Below are positions 11,471 through 23,467 of a stretch of 64,000 bases of DNA, piece after piece (positions within the stretch are counted from its first letter, which is position 1; each line of letters opens with the position of its first letter). The notes beneath the pieces were generated by a model. It saw only the letters and a program-made list of their open reading frames with translations, made no database searches and was not told the DNA's origin. Position numbers and translations under genes: made by a program. The DNA is from Euclidia mi (taxonomy: Eukaryota > Arthropoda > Insecta > Lepidoptera > Erebidae): NCBI GenBank assembly GCA_944739405.2, contig OX123190.2:57865805-57929804 (forward strand), given 5' to 3'.

Positions 11471-12065
11471 TAATGTAATCCTTGTACAATTAAGTAATAA
11501 AACACGTACAATATATTTTAATTTTCCAATCTATAAAACAACGCATTGTGATGGAAATGAAAATATTAATTTTTCACCGGATAACAAATTTAATAGATAC
11601 AGGCTATTTGTCATTCAATAAATAATTCAAATTAATCTTTGTTTTTTATTTCAGAATAACATAGTACGTATTATTATGGATGTAATTGTTATTTTCATCG
11701 CCAGTTTCCCGTGTGTATACAAGCGGGTAATTAAAATATGCAATGTTAATTTCTGATACTGACCGATTTTACCTTTATTGGTGAAAATAGCAGACCTGGG
11801 AGTACCGAGATCAATGAATAATCGAATAAAACGTTAAAATTATGATAACGGAAAAACGATGTCAAGTGGAATCAAACTAAAGCCATTTTTATGATCATTA
11901 GATCGTTTAATTGTAGATTAGACATGGTAGAAAAGCTGTCAAAAGAAACAAAATTGGGCAAATTGTTTCAAGATTCAGGAGACAATATTAAGGTTTTGTC
12001 ACTTCACTCTGAGTAATCATTATGATCCAGATAAAACGAAAATCAGGCTAAACATTTGTATAGTA

Positions 12066-12250
12066 ACTAGAGGATGCTTGCTCCTACGCCCTCACATTTT
12101 ATTTTAATTTAACCTTTTCTTTTTGATCCCGCGGGAACTTCGGGCAAGTCGTTCTTCCGTCGCCAAGGAACGTTCATGACAAATTTCAGCATGTTGCGCT
12201 CAATATTTCCTGCTGTGCTTTGTCTGTCATAAGTCAGTAGCATAAGTATT
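12066..12250 (-). mobile_element. Decayed Helitron-like element (Hel-A)
   Basis: Minus-strand 3' end ...GTAGGAGCAAGCATCCTCTAG at 12070-12090 and internal TTCCCGCGGGATC / TTCCTTGGCGAC blocks match the better copies at 22015-22212, 27567-27779, 47042-47248 and 52268-52474. It is more diverged than those. Confidence 0.6.
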
Positions 12251-12254
12251 TTGT

Positions 12255-12808
12255 ATTATGAAGATAATTATGTATTAGGTAAGTAATTTCATTGGAACTT
12301 GTGGCGGATTCTTCCGGGCGATAACCAGCTGGATGTGCAAAGCATGAACGACAATATTTTTCTACAGAAGAGTTTCAAATTATGTATAAGTTACTAAGGG
12401 ACTATTTTCAAAGTGTCTATCTATAATTGAGTTCAATTACTAATACCTAACACTAGCGGTTACAGTAGGTGTGTTATAATTAATTTGGCCAAACCGTACA
12501 GTTTGGCACAAACTTAGTAAACGGAAACACACCGTGTTTACGAGTCCATTCATTAAAAGTTACGCTACGGTCTTCGGGACCGGTACGACTGATAGCGTGG
12601 AATTGTTACTATGAAATTGTTATGAGGATATTATGAATGTTTGTTACATTATAAATGTATAAATTCATTCATCCAAGAGTCATGTTGAGCATAAACTTTG
12701 GGTCATGACTGTTTTAGTGGCATTACGTATAAGAAACACACAATTACATTTCAGTTCCATGTTATCTATTTAATTAATATAAGGTACAAAGTAACAATTA
12801 TAATGAAC
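12255..12808. other. AT-rich stretch, nothing recognised
   Basis: No ORF, RNA gene or familiar repeat seen. Confidence 0.5.
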
Positions 12809-13041
12809 GTCATCATCATCAGCCTTTAACAGCCCACTGCTGGACTAGGCCTCTCCTTTGAAAGGAGGAATTGGCCTACTATATCATGCTGGCCAAACGG
12901 GTTGCTATAGGGTTCGTATCAAGTTTTCCGTCTCTTACGGTAGTGTTCTATGCATAATATGCCCTCTGTCGGCTCTTACGACACCCATGGGATGATGTGG
13001 GGTGGTGACAATCCGTATTCTTAATCCGTCACCACACGGAC
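12809..13041 (-). repeat. Dispersed (ATG)n-tailed retroposon, copy 2
   Basis: Same unit as 7718-7957 in the opposite orientation: CATCATCATCAGCC, then GGACTAGGCCTCTCCTTTGA through GTCACCACACGG. Confidence 0.85.
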
Positions 13042-13439
13042 TATAATGAACGTAATATTTTTTTTAAATCAATACACGTATACTTCTGTTGGCAAACAAT
13101 CCCACGTCCTTCCGATCTTATCTAAGAGCTTTCAGGCGTGAACTTATTAACAAGTACTTACAAATTTAAGTAAAAAGTCAACTTGGCTTCAGTACCATTT
13201 TAAACATAATAAAATATAATTTTACTTCTATAATTTCTCTAGTGTGCCTGTTTGCTCTCCGGTAAGCCCGCTTAATAAAAACTTACGTAGGCTTTCAAAA
13301 TACCGTGAATAGGTATATTTGTAAACCCATTTTTCATTACATGAGTTTCCTTGTGTAATTTGTGTGAGAAATAAAGCCAAATTTAATAATAATTTTAACG
13401 CTATTACGCTATATTAAAACAATGTTATTAGTTATGCTA

Positions 13440-13562
13440 TATTATTTCGTCTGCCAACCCGCACTTGGCCAGCGTGGTGGACTATGGCCTTATCCTTCTC
13501 ATAGTGAGAAGAGGCCCGTGCCCAGCAGTGGGTAAGTTTGAAGGGCTGATAATGATGATGAT
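13440..13562 (+). repeat. SINE family A, 3' part with (ATG)n tail
   Basis: CTGCCAACCCGCACTTGGCC, AGCGTGGTGGACTATGGCC, GAAGAGGCCCGTGCCCAGCA, then (GATGAT)n. It matches 1807-2025 in opposite orientation. Confidence 0.75.
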
Positions 13563-16018
13563 GATATTATTTCACTAAAATTTATCATAAGGGGCACAAG
13601 AAAACCACTGCCTTTCAAGGCATTTTGGACCATGTATATTACACGTGCAACTTTTTTAGAAAAAGGCGGATGTCAACTGAAACCTTTGTTACGACAATTA
13701 AACATCGTAAGGATATATGATTGAGTAGTAGATATTATAATAAACAGATGTCCATAAGACAAGCCTTTACTGGCTTATATATAATGTATGTGAGGGTAGT
13801 TGCTTTCTATATTTTGAAGTGATACCCTATGACGGTAGCTGTTCAATTCTACGACGGATGGGAACTGTTTGAAATGGAACTACGCCAATAAGGCCGATAC
13901 CCGTGGTACCAAACTTGGACAATGAAACAATCTTATAATGAATGCACCTATACTACAACACCGGTTTGAATCCCCACACAGAACAACACATAGTATCATC
14001 CAAAAATGATTGATCCGAGTTTGAGAGTCATAAATGCCCGTTGTTTGAATGCTTGTTTTATTTGTGCTTAAGTATTTTACTAAGCAACTCTATGAAATGA
14101 ATACGTTTGTGTATGCCAATATGTTGTGTGGATTTATATAAAGTGTAACTGTTATTCCTACTTTGTTATTGTAACAGATATCCCATGGTTACAAGTAAAA
14201 TGAATGATCTACAAAGCGTATTTCAGTTACTGAGCGCTGCATTAGATAGAGAAAACTAAATTTTCACTTTGAAATAACTTTAAGAAACCGTTTCACACGA
14301 TCATTATTTTGAATATCTTTGACATAACTGTTATACCAGTGTGAAAGAACTTAGCTCGGCCGTCTAACGAGACAGCAAGTTTGTTGCTAGTATAAATACT
14401 GCTATAAAGTAATAAAAATATGAAGTATGGTCACTAAGGCCTGATTGAATAAGACTACAACTTGAAAAGAGAGAGGAGGCTTATAGGCTGTGATAAAATA
14501 TTATTACAACGAGATTTTATCGGCCTTTCCACTGTATTGTCATCATTAGCCTGCCATATTCCACTGCTGGACATAGGTGCCACTGAGCCCGAGTTTCAGT
14601 TCATAGTGCACTTAATTTTTCACAGTATATATTATGTTACAAAACTTTATGATCCCCAGATGACGCCAGATTTAATTTATTGCAACTTTATATACAACCA
14701 CACTTACCCACTATCACAACATCTAGACATGTCTTACGCAATATCATTGGTCTAGATGTGATAAGTAGAAGATACGTTAGAAAAATTAACATACAAAGGT
14801 ACATAGCGGCTAAAATCATAACCTTCATTATTTGGTAAACCTAACAATCTGAGACGATCCGCTTATCAACAGTATCCAACATCCGCACCCTACAGGCAAA
14901 TTTACCGCTACTAGTTAACTATTACACCATTTCCCAATGCCGAGGGCCACGTTTTGCTTTCATATACCCCTGGGCGAGAGATTACATAACTTCATTAAAT
15001 TCCAACTTGGCACATAATACCTAACAAGCAAAACAGGAGTTCCGACCAACTATATCGAGGCCGTATTGAAGATTCTGACGTTAAAGCCACGTAGATCTAG
15101 TTCCTAAAGGATTTACTAAGCAATAACTTAAACTTAAATGAAATACCTTTTAGGCATCGCCACCTGTCCCAGGGGACGTTAAATTTTATGGAGATGAGGC
15201 TAGGAATTGACAGTGGTTATAATGAATTTATCTCTGAGAGGGTGATAAAATTAGCACAATTTACTATGATGCTTTTAACAGAACAAAATATAGAAGTATT
15301 AGTTTTGACTTCGCTCAAATTAAACCGTTTGCATACATGATACAGTGCTGTGTGGTGACAGAATTTACAACCATTCAGAAATAACATCCTGTTAAGTCTC
15401 AGAAAAACGAATTGTGGACCATGCAAAGTATTGCTTGTGTGGGAAACGAACTCACGTCACGCGACGCAATAAAATTGGCTAGGTGACAACAGAAACCATT
15501 ATTTCATACTTATATACTGTCAGACCAGTCAAACTAATGCTACCAGCATCAACTATCACAGTGAGTACTAGAAATACCTAATGGTTTTAAAATAAAGAAC
15601 TTGTTTAATAGAAACCTATCGATCGTAACGAAGTTTAATAAAAAAGGAAACTGGTTGGAATACCAAACAAATCTAAGAAAACTTCGCTAAGTCGAGGTAA
15701 GTAATGCAGTCAAGAGAAGAGCGAAGGTATATTTTCAACCAATCGGATCTTGATAAAAAAAAACAACGCGTAAACTAGAGTGCGAGTTGAGTAGCGCGAG
15801 ATTTTCATTTAAAATATAATCTGCTTTGAATTTTCTAGTTCAGTTTCTTGTCAAAGGCATAAATTATTAGATATATTTCGTAAAAAAGCTTTATAATTTT
15901 AGTATCAAAATAGAAGACGATTACACTTTGTTTTTACTGTAGACTTATTGGCAGAATAATAATAGGTAAAAATTTATATAATATCTACATAATTATGTAT
16001 GAAAAGAATAATGAATAT
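13563..16018. other. Mostly unrecognised AT-rich stretch
   Basis: The only recognisable piece is a short minus-strand RTE/SINE end at about 14535-14580 (TAGCCTGCCATATTCCACTG then CTGGACATAGG). The 97-codon plus-strand ORF at 14462-14755 runs through it and shows no protein family. A minus ORF at 15217-15426 is likewise unrecognised. Confidence 0.5.
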
Positions 16019-16020
16019 AG

Positions 16021-16125
16021 AGAAAGCGCGTGAGATTTGTAAGGATAGATGCAAGTGGCGTTCCGTTGTCTCTGCCTACTCCGATGGGAAAAAGGCGTGA
16101 GTATATGTATGTATGTATGTACATA
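16021..16125 (+). pseudogene. LINE ORF C-terminus and 3' tail
   Basis: The plus strand reads AREICKDRCKWRSVVSAY, then SDGKKA and a stop, the C-terminal end of an RT ORF in a lepidopteran LINE family (usual form RDRSKWRSVVSAYP-GK-A). It is followed at once by GTGAGTATATG and a (TATG)n run. The 3' end is the same as that of SINE family B, so this LINE is a good candidate partner for the SINE. Confidence 0.7.
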
Positions 16126-16139
16126 ATTTTGGTGGTTTA

Positions 16140-16270
16140 AACCATAAAATATCGCTTTCTCTTTGGGTTGCAGAGGTCAGACAGCATTGACTTTGAAGAT
16201 CGAAGAAGCTAATATTTTGTAAGAATCTTGTTAGACTAGTGAGCAGGCTCCAAGGCGAAAAGTCTTAAAT
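16140..16270 (+). repeat. SINE family C fragment
   Basis: ATATCGCTTTCTCTTTGGGT, TGCAGAGGTCAGACAG, AATCTTGTTAGACTAG and AACTGGTATAATGCTAAGA match the body at 45295-45440. Confidence 0.65.
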
Positions 16271-16785
16271 GCAACTGGTATAATGCTAAGATGATTATGA
16301 AGACGATTATAACGTATGTGGCCCCAGTGCTTGTATACATTTTTGCCAATTGGATTCACATAGTAAAATCAATACTACATTTCAAGTTTTTCAGATATTC
16401 GATTACTGGTGTTATGCCTAGCGACATATCAAAATAACAAGAATATTAAAGATTATATCTTTACAATGTTTTACCTTCCGTATAAGTGCATTTAAATTTA
16501 ATTATTATCGTTGTATAAAAATTATTACCATAGGTAATAATTCAAATAATCACTAAAAATACAAATAAAAACTGATTTAAATCAACTAACGTTGCTTTTA
16601 AGATATTGTGTTTTGATTATGTTTTTGTAACTGATATCGAAAGGAATTACAATTTTGTAGGGATACTAGAGGAGGGATAGGCAAGCTAGTGGAGAGACCA
16701 AAATCTACTAAGCAGAGCGTCTCTGTTTTGAATACAAGCCGCACTCCTCAGGCTTTTCAAAATTATGTACATATTAGCCTGTTAA

Positions 16786-16870
16786 AACAGTGAAGGAAGA
16801 CACCCTGTGGAACCTACATGCCTGAGTGTTCCCCAAAATATTTCAGAAAGACGAGTGAAGTCTGCTAAAA
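16786..16870 (+). repeat. SINE family A fragment
   Basis: GTGAAGGAAGACACCCTGTG, CTACATGCCTGAGTGTTCCC and GAGTGAAGTCTGCTAAA match the body in 63055-63130. Confidence 0.6.
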
Positions 16871-16874
16871 CCTG

Positions 16875-18115
16875 TTATTCGACATATTAAATTACCACAA
16901 CACTAGTACAACGCTGTATTGTTGTCGTTCTCAGCATAATATCATTTAAAACCATTAAAACTAGTTACAAATCATACTAGGTACGCAAATATCTGCTTTT
17001 TAAGCACACTTAAGCCAGGATCGAAGCAGAGTGAAAGTTTACCATATGAACGGCCGTTCAATGGCATAACACAGACCAACTTTGTACTCTAGATTGTTTG
17101 GTACTTGGAACGTACATTTGCGAACGTAAAGGAGGAGTGATGCAGTAAGTGATCTCTGTGAACTATTATTTAATGAACAGCATTGACGGTTAAAACATAC
17201 CAATCCTGCAGATCATCATTGTATCAGTGTACTTTAAGCATGTTGCTGGTTCTCGCCGGAATTGCAGCAAAGAATGCAAACCGCTATTCGCGTTGCCCCG
17301 CCGATGCGGATAGTCTAAGGACAGTGATTTTAGGACCTGAGCGCTTGTAGGAAAGCGTCACATACGTACCATTCCCAACTAAGTGCTTCTAGAGGTGGAA
17401 CCTCCACCTCTTGAAACACTTAGTGAGGAATACGGATACGGAATAATCTTATGAACCAAAAAGATCAAGATCTATGATGATGTATGTGTGTAGCGTTACG
17501 TTTACATATTTTTTAAATATTCTCTTTTATTTATGTTTTTATGTATTTTTTTCAGTTTGTATGAAAATAAATATCCTTCTCCTTACAGTAACGAACAAAC
17601 AAAAGAAAGATTTATCCATTTGATGTAGTCGTTTGAAAGTTATACGCGTATAAATATTCCGGTGATTTATGTAAATTTACATAGTAGATAGATACGAAGA
17701 TGAAAATCATCACTACAAGCATTAAGTAGTCAGCAAGCCCCTGTTAGACTTCAGGATTAAGTTTAAAATCTAAAAGGCATCTTATTTACCTTTTAGAATT
17801 ACATGTCACTTCAGCCTATGAATAAGTTTTATTAATTTGCCATTATTTTCAAGAAAAAATAGGCGACATATATTTTCAAGATTTCATCTGTAACTTAAAT
17901 TGCTTGCTGTATTTTTTAGATAAGTGTATAAAATATCCAAAGAAAAAATACGATTTTTACTAAGCCTTTGCAAATATTTTTTTAGACTTATATTTATAAG
18001 ATTTATTACCTGTGCTATAACAAAATAAGACGCACAGAAATTTAAAAGAAATGAACATAGAAAAACAGCGTTGGTGCGCCAACATTATACTGCTTTGAAT
18101 CCGAGGCTCATAGCG
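16875..18115. other. Unrecognised stretch with one 22-bp hairpin
   Basis: 17378-17399 and 17403-17424 are inverted repeats (20 of 22 bases, 3-nt loop; GAGGTGGA / TCCACCTC). No gene or known repeat otherwise. Confidence 0.6.
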
Positions 18116-18117
18116 TG

Positions 18118-18402
18118 ATATTTTATAGCATATATACATACATAGTCTCACGCCTATATCCCCGAAGAGGTAGGCAGAGGTATATTGATACACCCACTTT
18201 TCGCCAGATTTATTTTAGTCCCACGTAATAGGGGGCGAGCCTATTGCCGTACCGGGCACATTACCAGACTCCGAGCTGCTACTGAGAATTGCCTAACGGA
18301 AAATCTCAATAACACTCACTTTGCCTGACCCGGGGATCGAACCCAAGATCTCCCAATCCCACGCGCACATTTATGCCGCGAGACCAACGAGGCAGTCATA
18401 GC
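18118..18402 (-). repeat. tRNA-derived SINE, family B, near full length
   Basis: Minus strand: tRNA-like head with TTGGTCTCGCGGC and B box GGGTTCGATCCCCGG (complement at 18333-18350), body with TAATGTGCCCGGTACGGCAA and TAGGCTCGCCCCCTATTACG, 3' end CTCTGCCTACCTCTTCGGGG, ATAGGCGTGAG and (TATG)n. Pol III-type promoter boxes identify it as tRNA-derived. Confidence 0.8.
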
Positions 18403-18417
18403 CTTCCGCAATAAGTG

Positions 18418-18531
18418 GGGTAACCAACACAAAAATAATTATTCAAATCGAACCAGCAGTTTCTGAGATTAACACGTTCAACCAAACAAACAAACCGTTC
18501 AGCTTTACAATATAAAGTACCTAGTATAGAT
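18418..18531 (-). mobile_element. Helitron-like (Hel-B) 5' fragment
   Basis: Minus strand: GTTTGTTTGTTTGG, AACGTGTTAATCTCAGAAAC, TGCTGGTTCGATTTGAATAA, GTGTTGGTTACCCC. It matches the 5' part of 52499-52709. Confidence 0.65.
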
Positions 18532-18539
18532 ATAAAACT

Positions 18540-19774
18540 ACAGACAAAATCTAATACGAATTACGAATGCTGCACATCCAAATTTATACGACTAAAGTGA
18601 GATGGAAATCGGCATTCACTAGAAATTGGAAGCATACAAAATATCTACGGGAAACTTTGGACTCGATAAACTAAAATTTCAGTTCGAGTTTCGATTGAGA
18701 CGTCAGGAGATAGGAATTTTGTACCAGACTAGAAACATTTGAATGAATTTATGGTTAAACACAATCATTTGTAGCTTATACTACCCTTACAAATATAAAG
18801 AGATTTTAGCCTCCGAGACATTTTCTTTCTTTTATGGCATGTACATGCATCTTATGATGTAGATACATGTCGAAAACTACGATGTTATTTGCGTTAATGA
18901 ATTAGAATTGAAAAGAACAGAATCGACACGATATCTTGTCGTTGTTGTTGTAGTTATTTATATTTGCAAATATCTTTAATGATATTTGCAAATATAAATA
19001 ACTTATTGGTCTAAATACAAGTACATAATAGCGTTCATCTCAAGATTCGACCATAGTGCAATATTTTTGGCTTTTTCTTTGTTGTTACCAAACATTGTAA
19101 ACATATTTTCCTCTACGGACGCACAATGAACCACGTACGAAACACTAATTAGTTATAACGGTTTCACCAATATTACTCAACCCACCACTATCGTGAGACG
19201 CTAAGCTGTTCCATTAATAAAACTAAACTAACACAAAAAATCGATAATTCGCCGTAGATCTAATTACTCGCGTATACTTCAGCAAAGCCACGCCATTCCT
19301 CTAGTTACTAGGAGCGTCAAAATGAATTATGGCTCTTCATTAAGCTAAAGTGCTGTCTTAAAGTGTCTAAAAAGATTCCATTATGTTAAGGGAATAGCAC
19401 CCGCCCCGTTTATTAAGCTCGCCAACAGTTTTTTATCTGATTACGCCGTGAACAGATTTGTGTTTTGCAAGATTGTGAAATTTGTGACGACCAAACTTCG
19501 GACGGTTCTATTATGACTTGGAGATAGGTAAACTATGGTTATTAGAGTTTGGGTGAGCTAAGACGATTTTAATTGCGAGACGGAAGTTTTTCGCTCTAAT
19601 ATTTTTAAACTAATTATTATTAGATATAGATTGGAGGGTTAAAAAGTTTTCCCTTTATGTATATACTTTGTTTTACAGCATTTTTATATGTATAAAGTGT
19701 GTCAGCGTCATCAAATACTCTTATCGTTCATCGACATTACAACAAAATTCTTCATAAGTAAATATAATGATATA
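18540..19774. other. AT-rich stretch with one perfect hairpin
   Basis: 18952-18974 and 18981-19003 are perfect 23-bp inverted repeats around TTTAAT. No coding region or familiar repeat. Confidence 0.6.
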
Positions 19775-19782
19775 CCTTAACG

Positions 19783-20204
19783 CAGGGTTTGTTAAAGTGG
19801 GGTTCATGGAACCATTAGGGGTCCGTAGCATGAGTAACAGGGGTCCGCAATGGATCAGTTAACACTCAACATATTTATTTGGAATTTGTGCAGAGTAATC
19901 ACTACATAGTATAAAATAAAGTCTGCCTTCTGTCTGTCTGTCCCTATTTACTCTTAAATCCTAAAAACTGCGCAACACATTTTAATGCGGTTTTTTTAAT
20001 ATATAGAATGATTCAAGAGGAAGGTTTATATGTATAATACATATGGCGGTACGAAGTTCGCCGGGTCAGCTAGTTTTTAATATAAATGAGGCTTGTTTTT
20101 TACCCTTAGACCCTAAGGGCCTAAGTTATTCGTTGGTAGGGGTCCATGGAAATGTTTACATCTTAAAAATGGTCTTTGACCATAAAAAAATTTAAGAAAC
20201 CCTG
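19783..20204. mobile_element. hAT-like MITE with perfect 8-bp target duplication, interrupted by a Helitron
   Basis: Termini CAGGGTTTGTTAAAGT and (complement) CAGGGTTTCTTAAATT form imperfect TIRs of the hAT type. CCTTAACG lies immediately outside on both sides (19775-19782, 20205-20212), an exact 8-bp target duplication as expected for hAT. Inside, 19909-20074 is a nested Helitron-like insertion; without it the MITE is about 260 bp. No coding capacity. Confidence 0.9.
19909..20074 (+). mobile_element. Short non-autonomous Helitron nested in the hAT MITE
   Basis: Starts near TATAAAATAAAGTCTGCC with (CTGT)n and ends GGCGGTACGAAGTTCGCCGG, GTCAGCTAG|T, the conserved 3' end of an insect Helitron family with CTAG and a GC-rich hairpin just before it. 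Confidence 0.75.
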
Positions 20205-20441
20205 CCTTAACGGTTTTCTCATTGAAATATTAGTACGGTCAGGACTTATTAGGCCATGAATGGTATACTGGATATGGTGGGTTCGATTTCCATCCTGAAC
20301 AAATCTGTGTGTGTTAAACGCAATTATGTATTCTGTACCTGCTTGTAATTTATCTTATATTTGTTACTTTAACAATATCCCTTATTGATCCTTTAATAAT
20401 CATGTCATTGCGGTGAATTACCATTCGCTTAAATATCTTCT

Positions 20442-21599
20442 CTAGCTTTGGCCCGCGGCTTCGCTCGCGTGTAACTATAAAAATAAAGGATACATTTTCA
20501 CAGAAGTATGAAATTTTATTTCTGGTTAGGCAAGGCATAACACAGCGTTTTTTAAATTTAAGATTGATTATTATTAAAAGGACCTTAGTAAATAACTGTT
20601 GTTTGTCTACAGAATTACTCCAGCACTTCTTTGTAAACGACGTTTGCAGTGGTTCCTTTTGGGGCTAAAATAACTAAGCTACTCGCAGAGCTCACTCTGG
20701 AGCAAGCTACATAAAACTGTCCATGTGAGAAACAGTCTTCACTTTAATCAATGTCGGCCATTTTTAATTACTGGCCTTGGGACTTATTGATTGTCATGGC
20801 GAAGCACACTTTAAGAGGGAACTGTATTCGTTTAAATTCGAAAGGATATTCTGATGAAATCAATGGTAACTGTCGCTTCTATGATGTTTTTGTATAGAGC
20901 TTTTATTTGTAATCTGGTGCCATTGCCCAATTTAGGCGGATTGAGATTTCTCAATATCGTCACTGGAGCTCCGATTTTAAGGCTAAGTTTATGGGATGGC
21001 AAACCAGAAGGATTTAGACTGTTGAGAAATTCTATAGCGTAATGGACGGCATCATCTGCTTTAATCACAGAATCAAAGGACTTGTATACAACTTCTTGTT
21101 CTTTAAATGCTTTTATCAAAAGGTCGTTAATTAAAAACTGCTCTATAATTTTTAGGTGTTAGGATAACACGCTCGCATAGCCATTCAATGGGCTATTCAA
21201 AAACGCTAAAACACGTGTTTGTTTATTACATACCAGAAGTTCGCACCCAAAATTCCATGCTTCTATCTTTGAAAATTACGGACCTCCCATACAAACTTTC
21301 AACCCTTATTTCTCACCCTTAGAGAGTAGATTTGCAAAATTTCTAAAATAAATGTATATTTATTTCCTACCAGAAACTTACATAATTATGAAGTTTCATG
21401 TGCCTAACTTTAAAAATGACGGATTTCCATACAACCGTTCATCCCTTGTTTCACCCCTTTAGGGGTGGAATTTCTAAAAATCCTTCCTTAGTGAGTGCTT
21501 ACGTCATATAATACATCGACTGTCAAAATATCAAGCCCCTGTGGTTTAGGCTCTGCGTTGATGAATCAGTCAGCCCAAGCAATTTTATATATATAGATA
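20442..21599 (-). mobile_element. Helitron with both ends and a helicase remnant
   Basis: On the minus strand the 5' end is TCTATATATATAAAATTGCT (from about 21599), then TGGGCTGACTGATTCATC, GAGCCTAAACCACAGGGGC and CCACCCCTAAAGGGGTGAAA. The 3' end is GCGAGCGAAGCCGCGGGCC, AAAGCTAG at 20442-20445. About 1.16 kb. Between them only the helicase C-terminus remains (20618-21119). A deletion derivative of an autonomous element. Confidence 0.75.
20618..21119 (-). pseudogene. Helitron Rep/Helicase, C-terminal PIF1-like helicase remnant
   Basis: The open part (20832-21119) reads FLNSLNPSGLPSHKLSLKIG, then ILRNLNPPKLGNGTRL, the segment between helicase motifs IV and V in Helitron helicases. Downstream, out of frame, are VCFAMTINKSQGQ (motif V) and CFSHGQFYVACSRVS (motif VI), then TTANVVYKEVLE and a stop. 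Walker A and B motifs and the Rep nuclease are missing. Non-functional because of truncation and frameshifts near 20745-20830. Confidence 0.85.
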
Positions 21600-22014
21600 A
21601 TTAGTGCAGGAACGTTGTAGTTCATCTGTCCGTCCATTGTAACCGCACGCATCCGCTGCGCAACTCCTATGGTTTACTGCTTGTGGCCACGCATGACGCA
21701 CTGCCCAAATAGGTATTTATTTAAAAGCGATTCAGGCTTTATTTATTGCTTTATGGAATTTAAGGGTTATTTAAAGGGTTCATCACTTTTTAGGAAAAGA
21801 CGTTACGAACAAGACAAATTTGTCAGTCTAGTGAAAATTCGATTTAATAGTATTATGGGAAATCAAGTTTCGTATTTCCTAATATTATATGGATAGTTTA
21901 GGGCCTAGACAATGTGACACTTGGTAAATCGGTATATGAGAAAAGTCTTAAGTTGAGTGTCTGAAGTGAAGATGGAGATTTGCTGATACCATATAATTGT
22001 GCAATCTTAATATA

Positions 22015-22212
22015 TAAAATCCTTGGGTTACTGACTGACTGACAGACACGCTACAGCCGAAACTATTGGGCGCAGGAAGCTGAAACTTGGCATGTATGTT
22101 CCTTGGGAACCGTCGGGTTGCACTAAGAAGGGATTTCCCGAAATTCCCACGGGATCCACCAAAACGGGTAAACTTAAAAAAAATTGCAGGCGTAGCTGCT
22201 GGCGTCCTCTAG
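22015..22212 (+). mobile_element. Helitron-like element Hel-A, 198 bp
   Basis: Starts A|TCTTAATATATAAAATCC, contains (TGAC)n at 22029-22043, CACGCTACAGCCGAAACTAT, GAAGCTGAAACTTGGCATG, and ends GTAGCTGCTGGCGTCCTCTAG|T. TC start, CTAG end and A|T flanks fit Helitron insertion. Four or five other copies in the window share both ends. Confidence 0.8.
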
Positions 22213-22326
22213 TAATTTATAAGATGTTGTAACGACTCAAGGTTCTCGTAGATATAAATAATCCTGTGAATCGATGACTGGTTGCTCAGCCGTAACCATA
22301 AGACACAAATCTTCAATTTTACCACA

Positions 22327-23184
22327 TAGTCCATCGAAAAGTTACATTTCTGGTCGCATTTATCAAAGGTGGCAATTTTATTTTAACGATGTGTAAAAAG
22401 AGCTAGTGTAAAAATTGCACCAAATTTGTGGGGTTGTACCTCTTGTTCCTCGGCCACCATTTTGAAAAGAATGCAGGTGCAGATGGCTTTTCTTGATTAT
22501 CAAGAAAAAAACCTTTATCTAAACTATTGGCCGTACAAAGAATATGTGAAAGAGGGTTTTGTTGCAAATTCAATTCTCTACAACTTTGGTCCTGCCACTT
22601 TTGTCATAATACCAAAAATAAAAAGTTATATCTTTATTATTGTTGTATTTTGGCAATTTTGACGTCTTTCCATTTCAACTGTGTCTCCAGTCTTTGAGAT
22701 GAGCCAGGCTTTGGCACAGGGTCAAATCACGCGCTTGCATAATAAATTTTATGAAGAATTTAGGAAGAAAGTCGTATTTTTGTACGTAATTCATTATTTT
22801 CCTTAGTGATTTTAGATATCTCCAATCATTTTCCTGCAATTATCCCCAGAATATTTAGGCACTGTAGAAAAAATGCAGTATCCTCTGGCTAGGCAGACTA
22901 TCAACTTCATTTTTCGATTAAATGCTATGCAACCAAAGTTGTAGACAATTTCCTTTGCAACCAAATATGTTTGAAACTCTTCTGTATGGCCAATAGTTTG
23001 CTAGATAAAATAGAAAACCTATTTGTACCACTCTTTTTAAGAAGGCGGCCGCAAGACAAGGTCCGCGACCCCACAAACTTGAATTGAATTTTTCACTAAC
23101 CCCCTCTTGATAGCTATAAAATAAAATTGCGTCCTTAACAAATGCACGCCAAGCCAAAAAAAATTACTGAATTTCAATGGACTT
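22327..23184 (+). mobile_element. TIR element with ~300-bp inverted arms (family F), full copy 1
   Basis: Ends TAGTCCATCGAAA and TTTCAATGGACTTA. The left arm (GCAATTTTATTTTA, CAAATTTGTGGGGTTGTACC, CGGCCACCATTTTG, TATTGGCCGTACAAAGAATA) recurs inverted at the right (22920-23184). The centre includes GAGCCAGGCTTTGGCACAGG and CCTCTGGCTAGGCAGACTAT. Short ORFs at 22426-22662 and 22918-23157 are the two arms and not protein. Probably a foldback or non-autonomous DNA transposon with TA target; no transposase. Confidence 0.75.
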
Positions 23185-23467
23185 ATATATTTACTAATAA
23201 TGAAATAATATATTTTTCTAATAATATATTACGCTAGCAGAATGCTACACGAAAAGTATGTCTACGAGATTACAAGTACGAATGTACTACATGCTTAGCG
23301 TTGAATTCTTGGTTCTTATCTCAACACAGTCATACAGAATGCGAGCATTCTCTGTGTGCTAAAATTTTTATTGCGATAATAATTTTGCTATTGGTGGTAC
23401 GTCTGGAGTACTAAAACATAACTTTCCCAATGTCCACACAAGATCTAATCTCTATTTATTTTTTCTA

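Noticed and set aside
22426..23157. Short ORFs on both strands that look alike
   Set aside because: They read the two inverted arms of the family F element, which also lacks open frames in its other copies.
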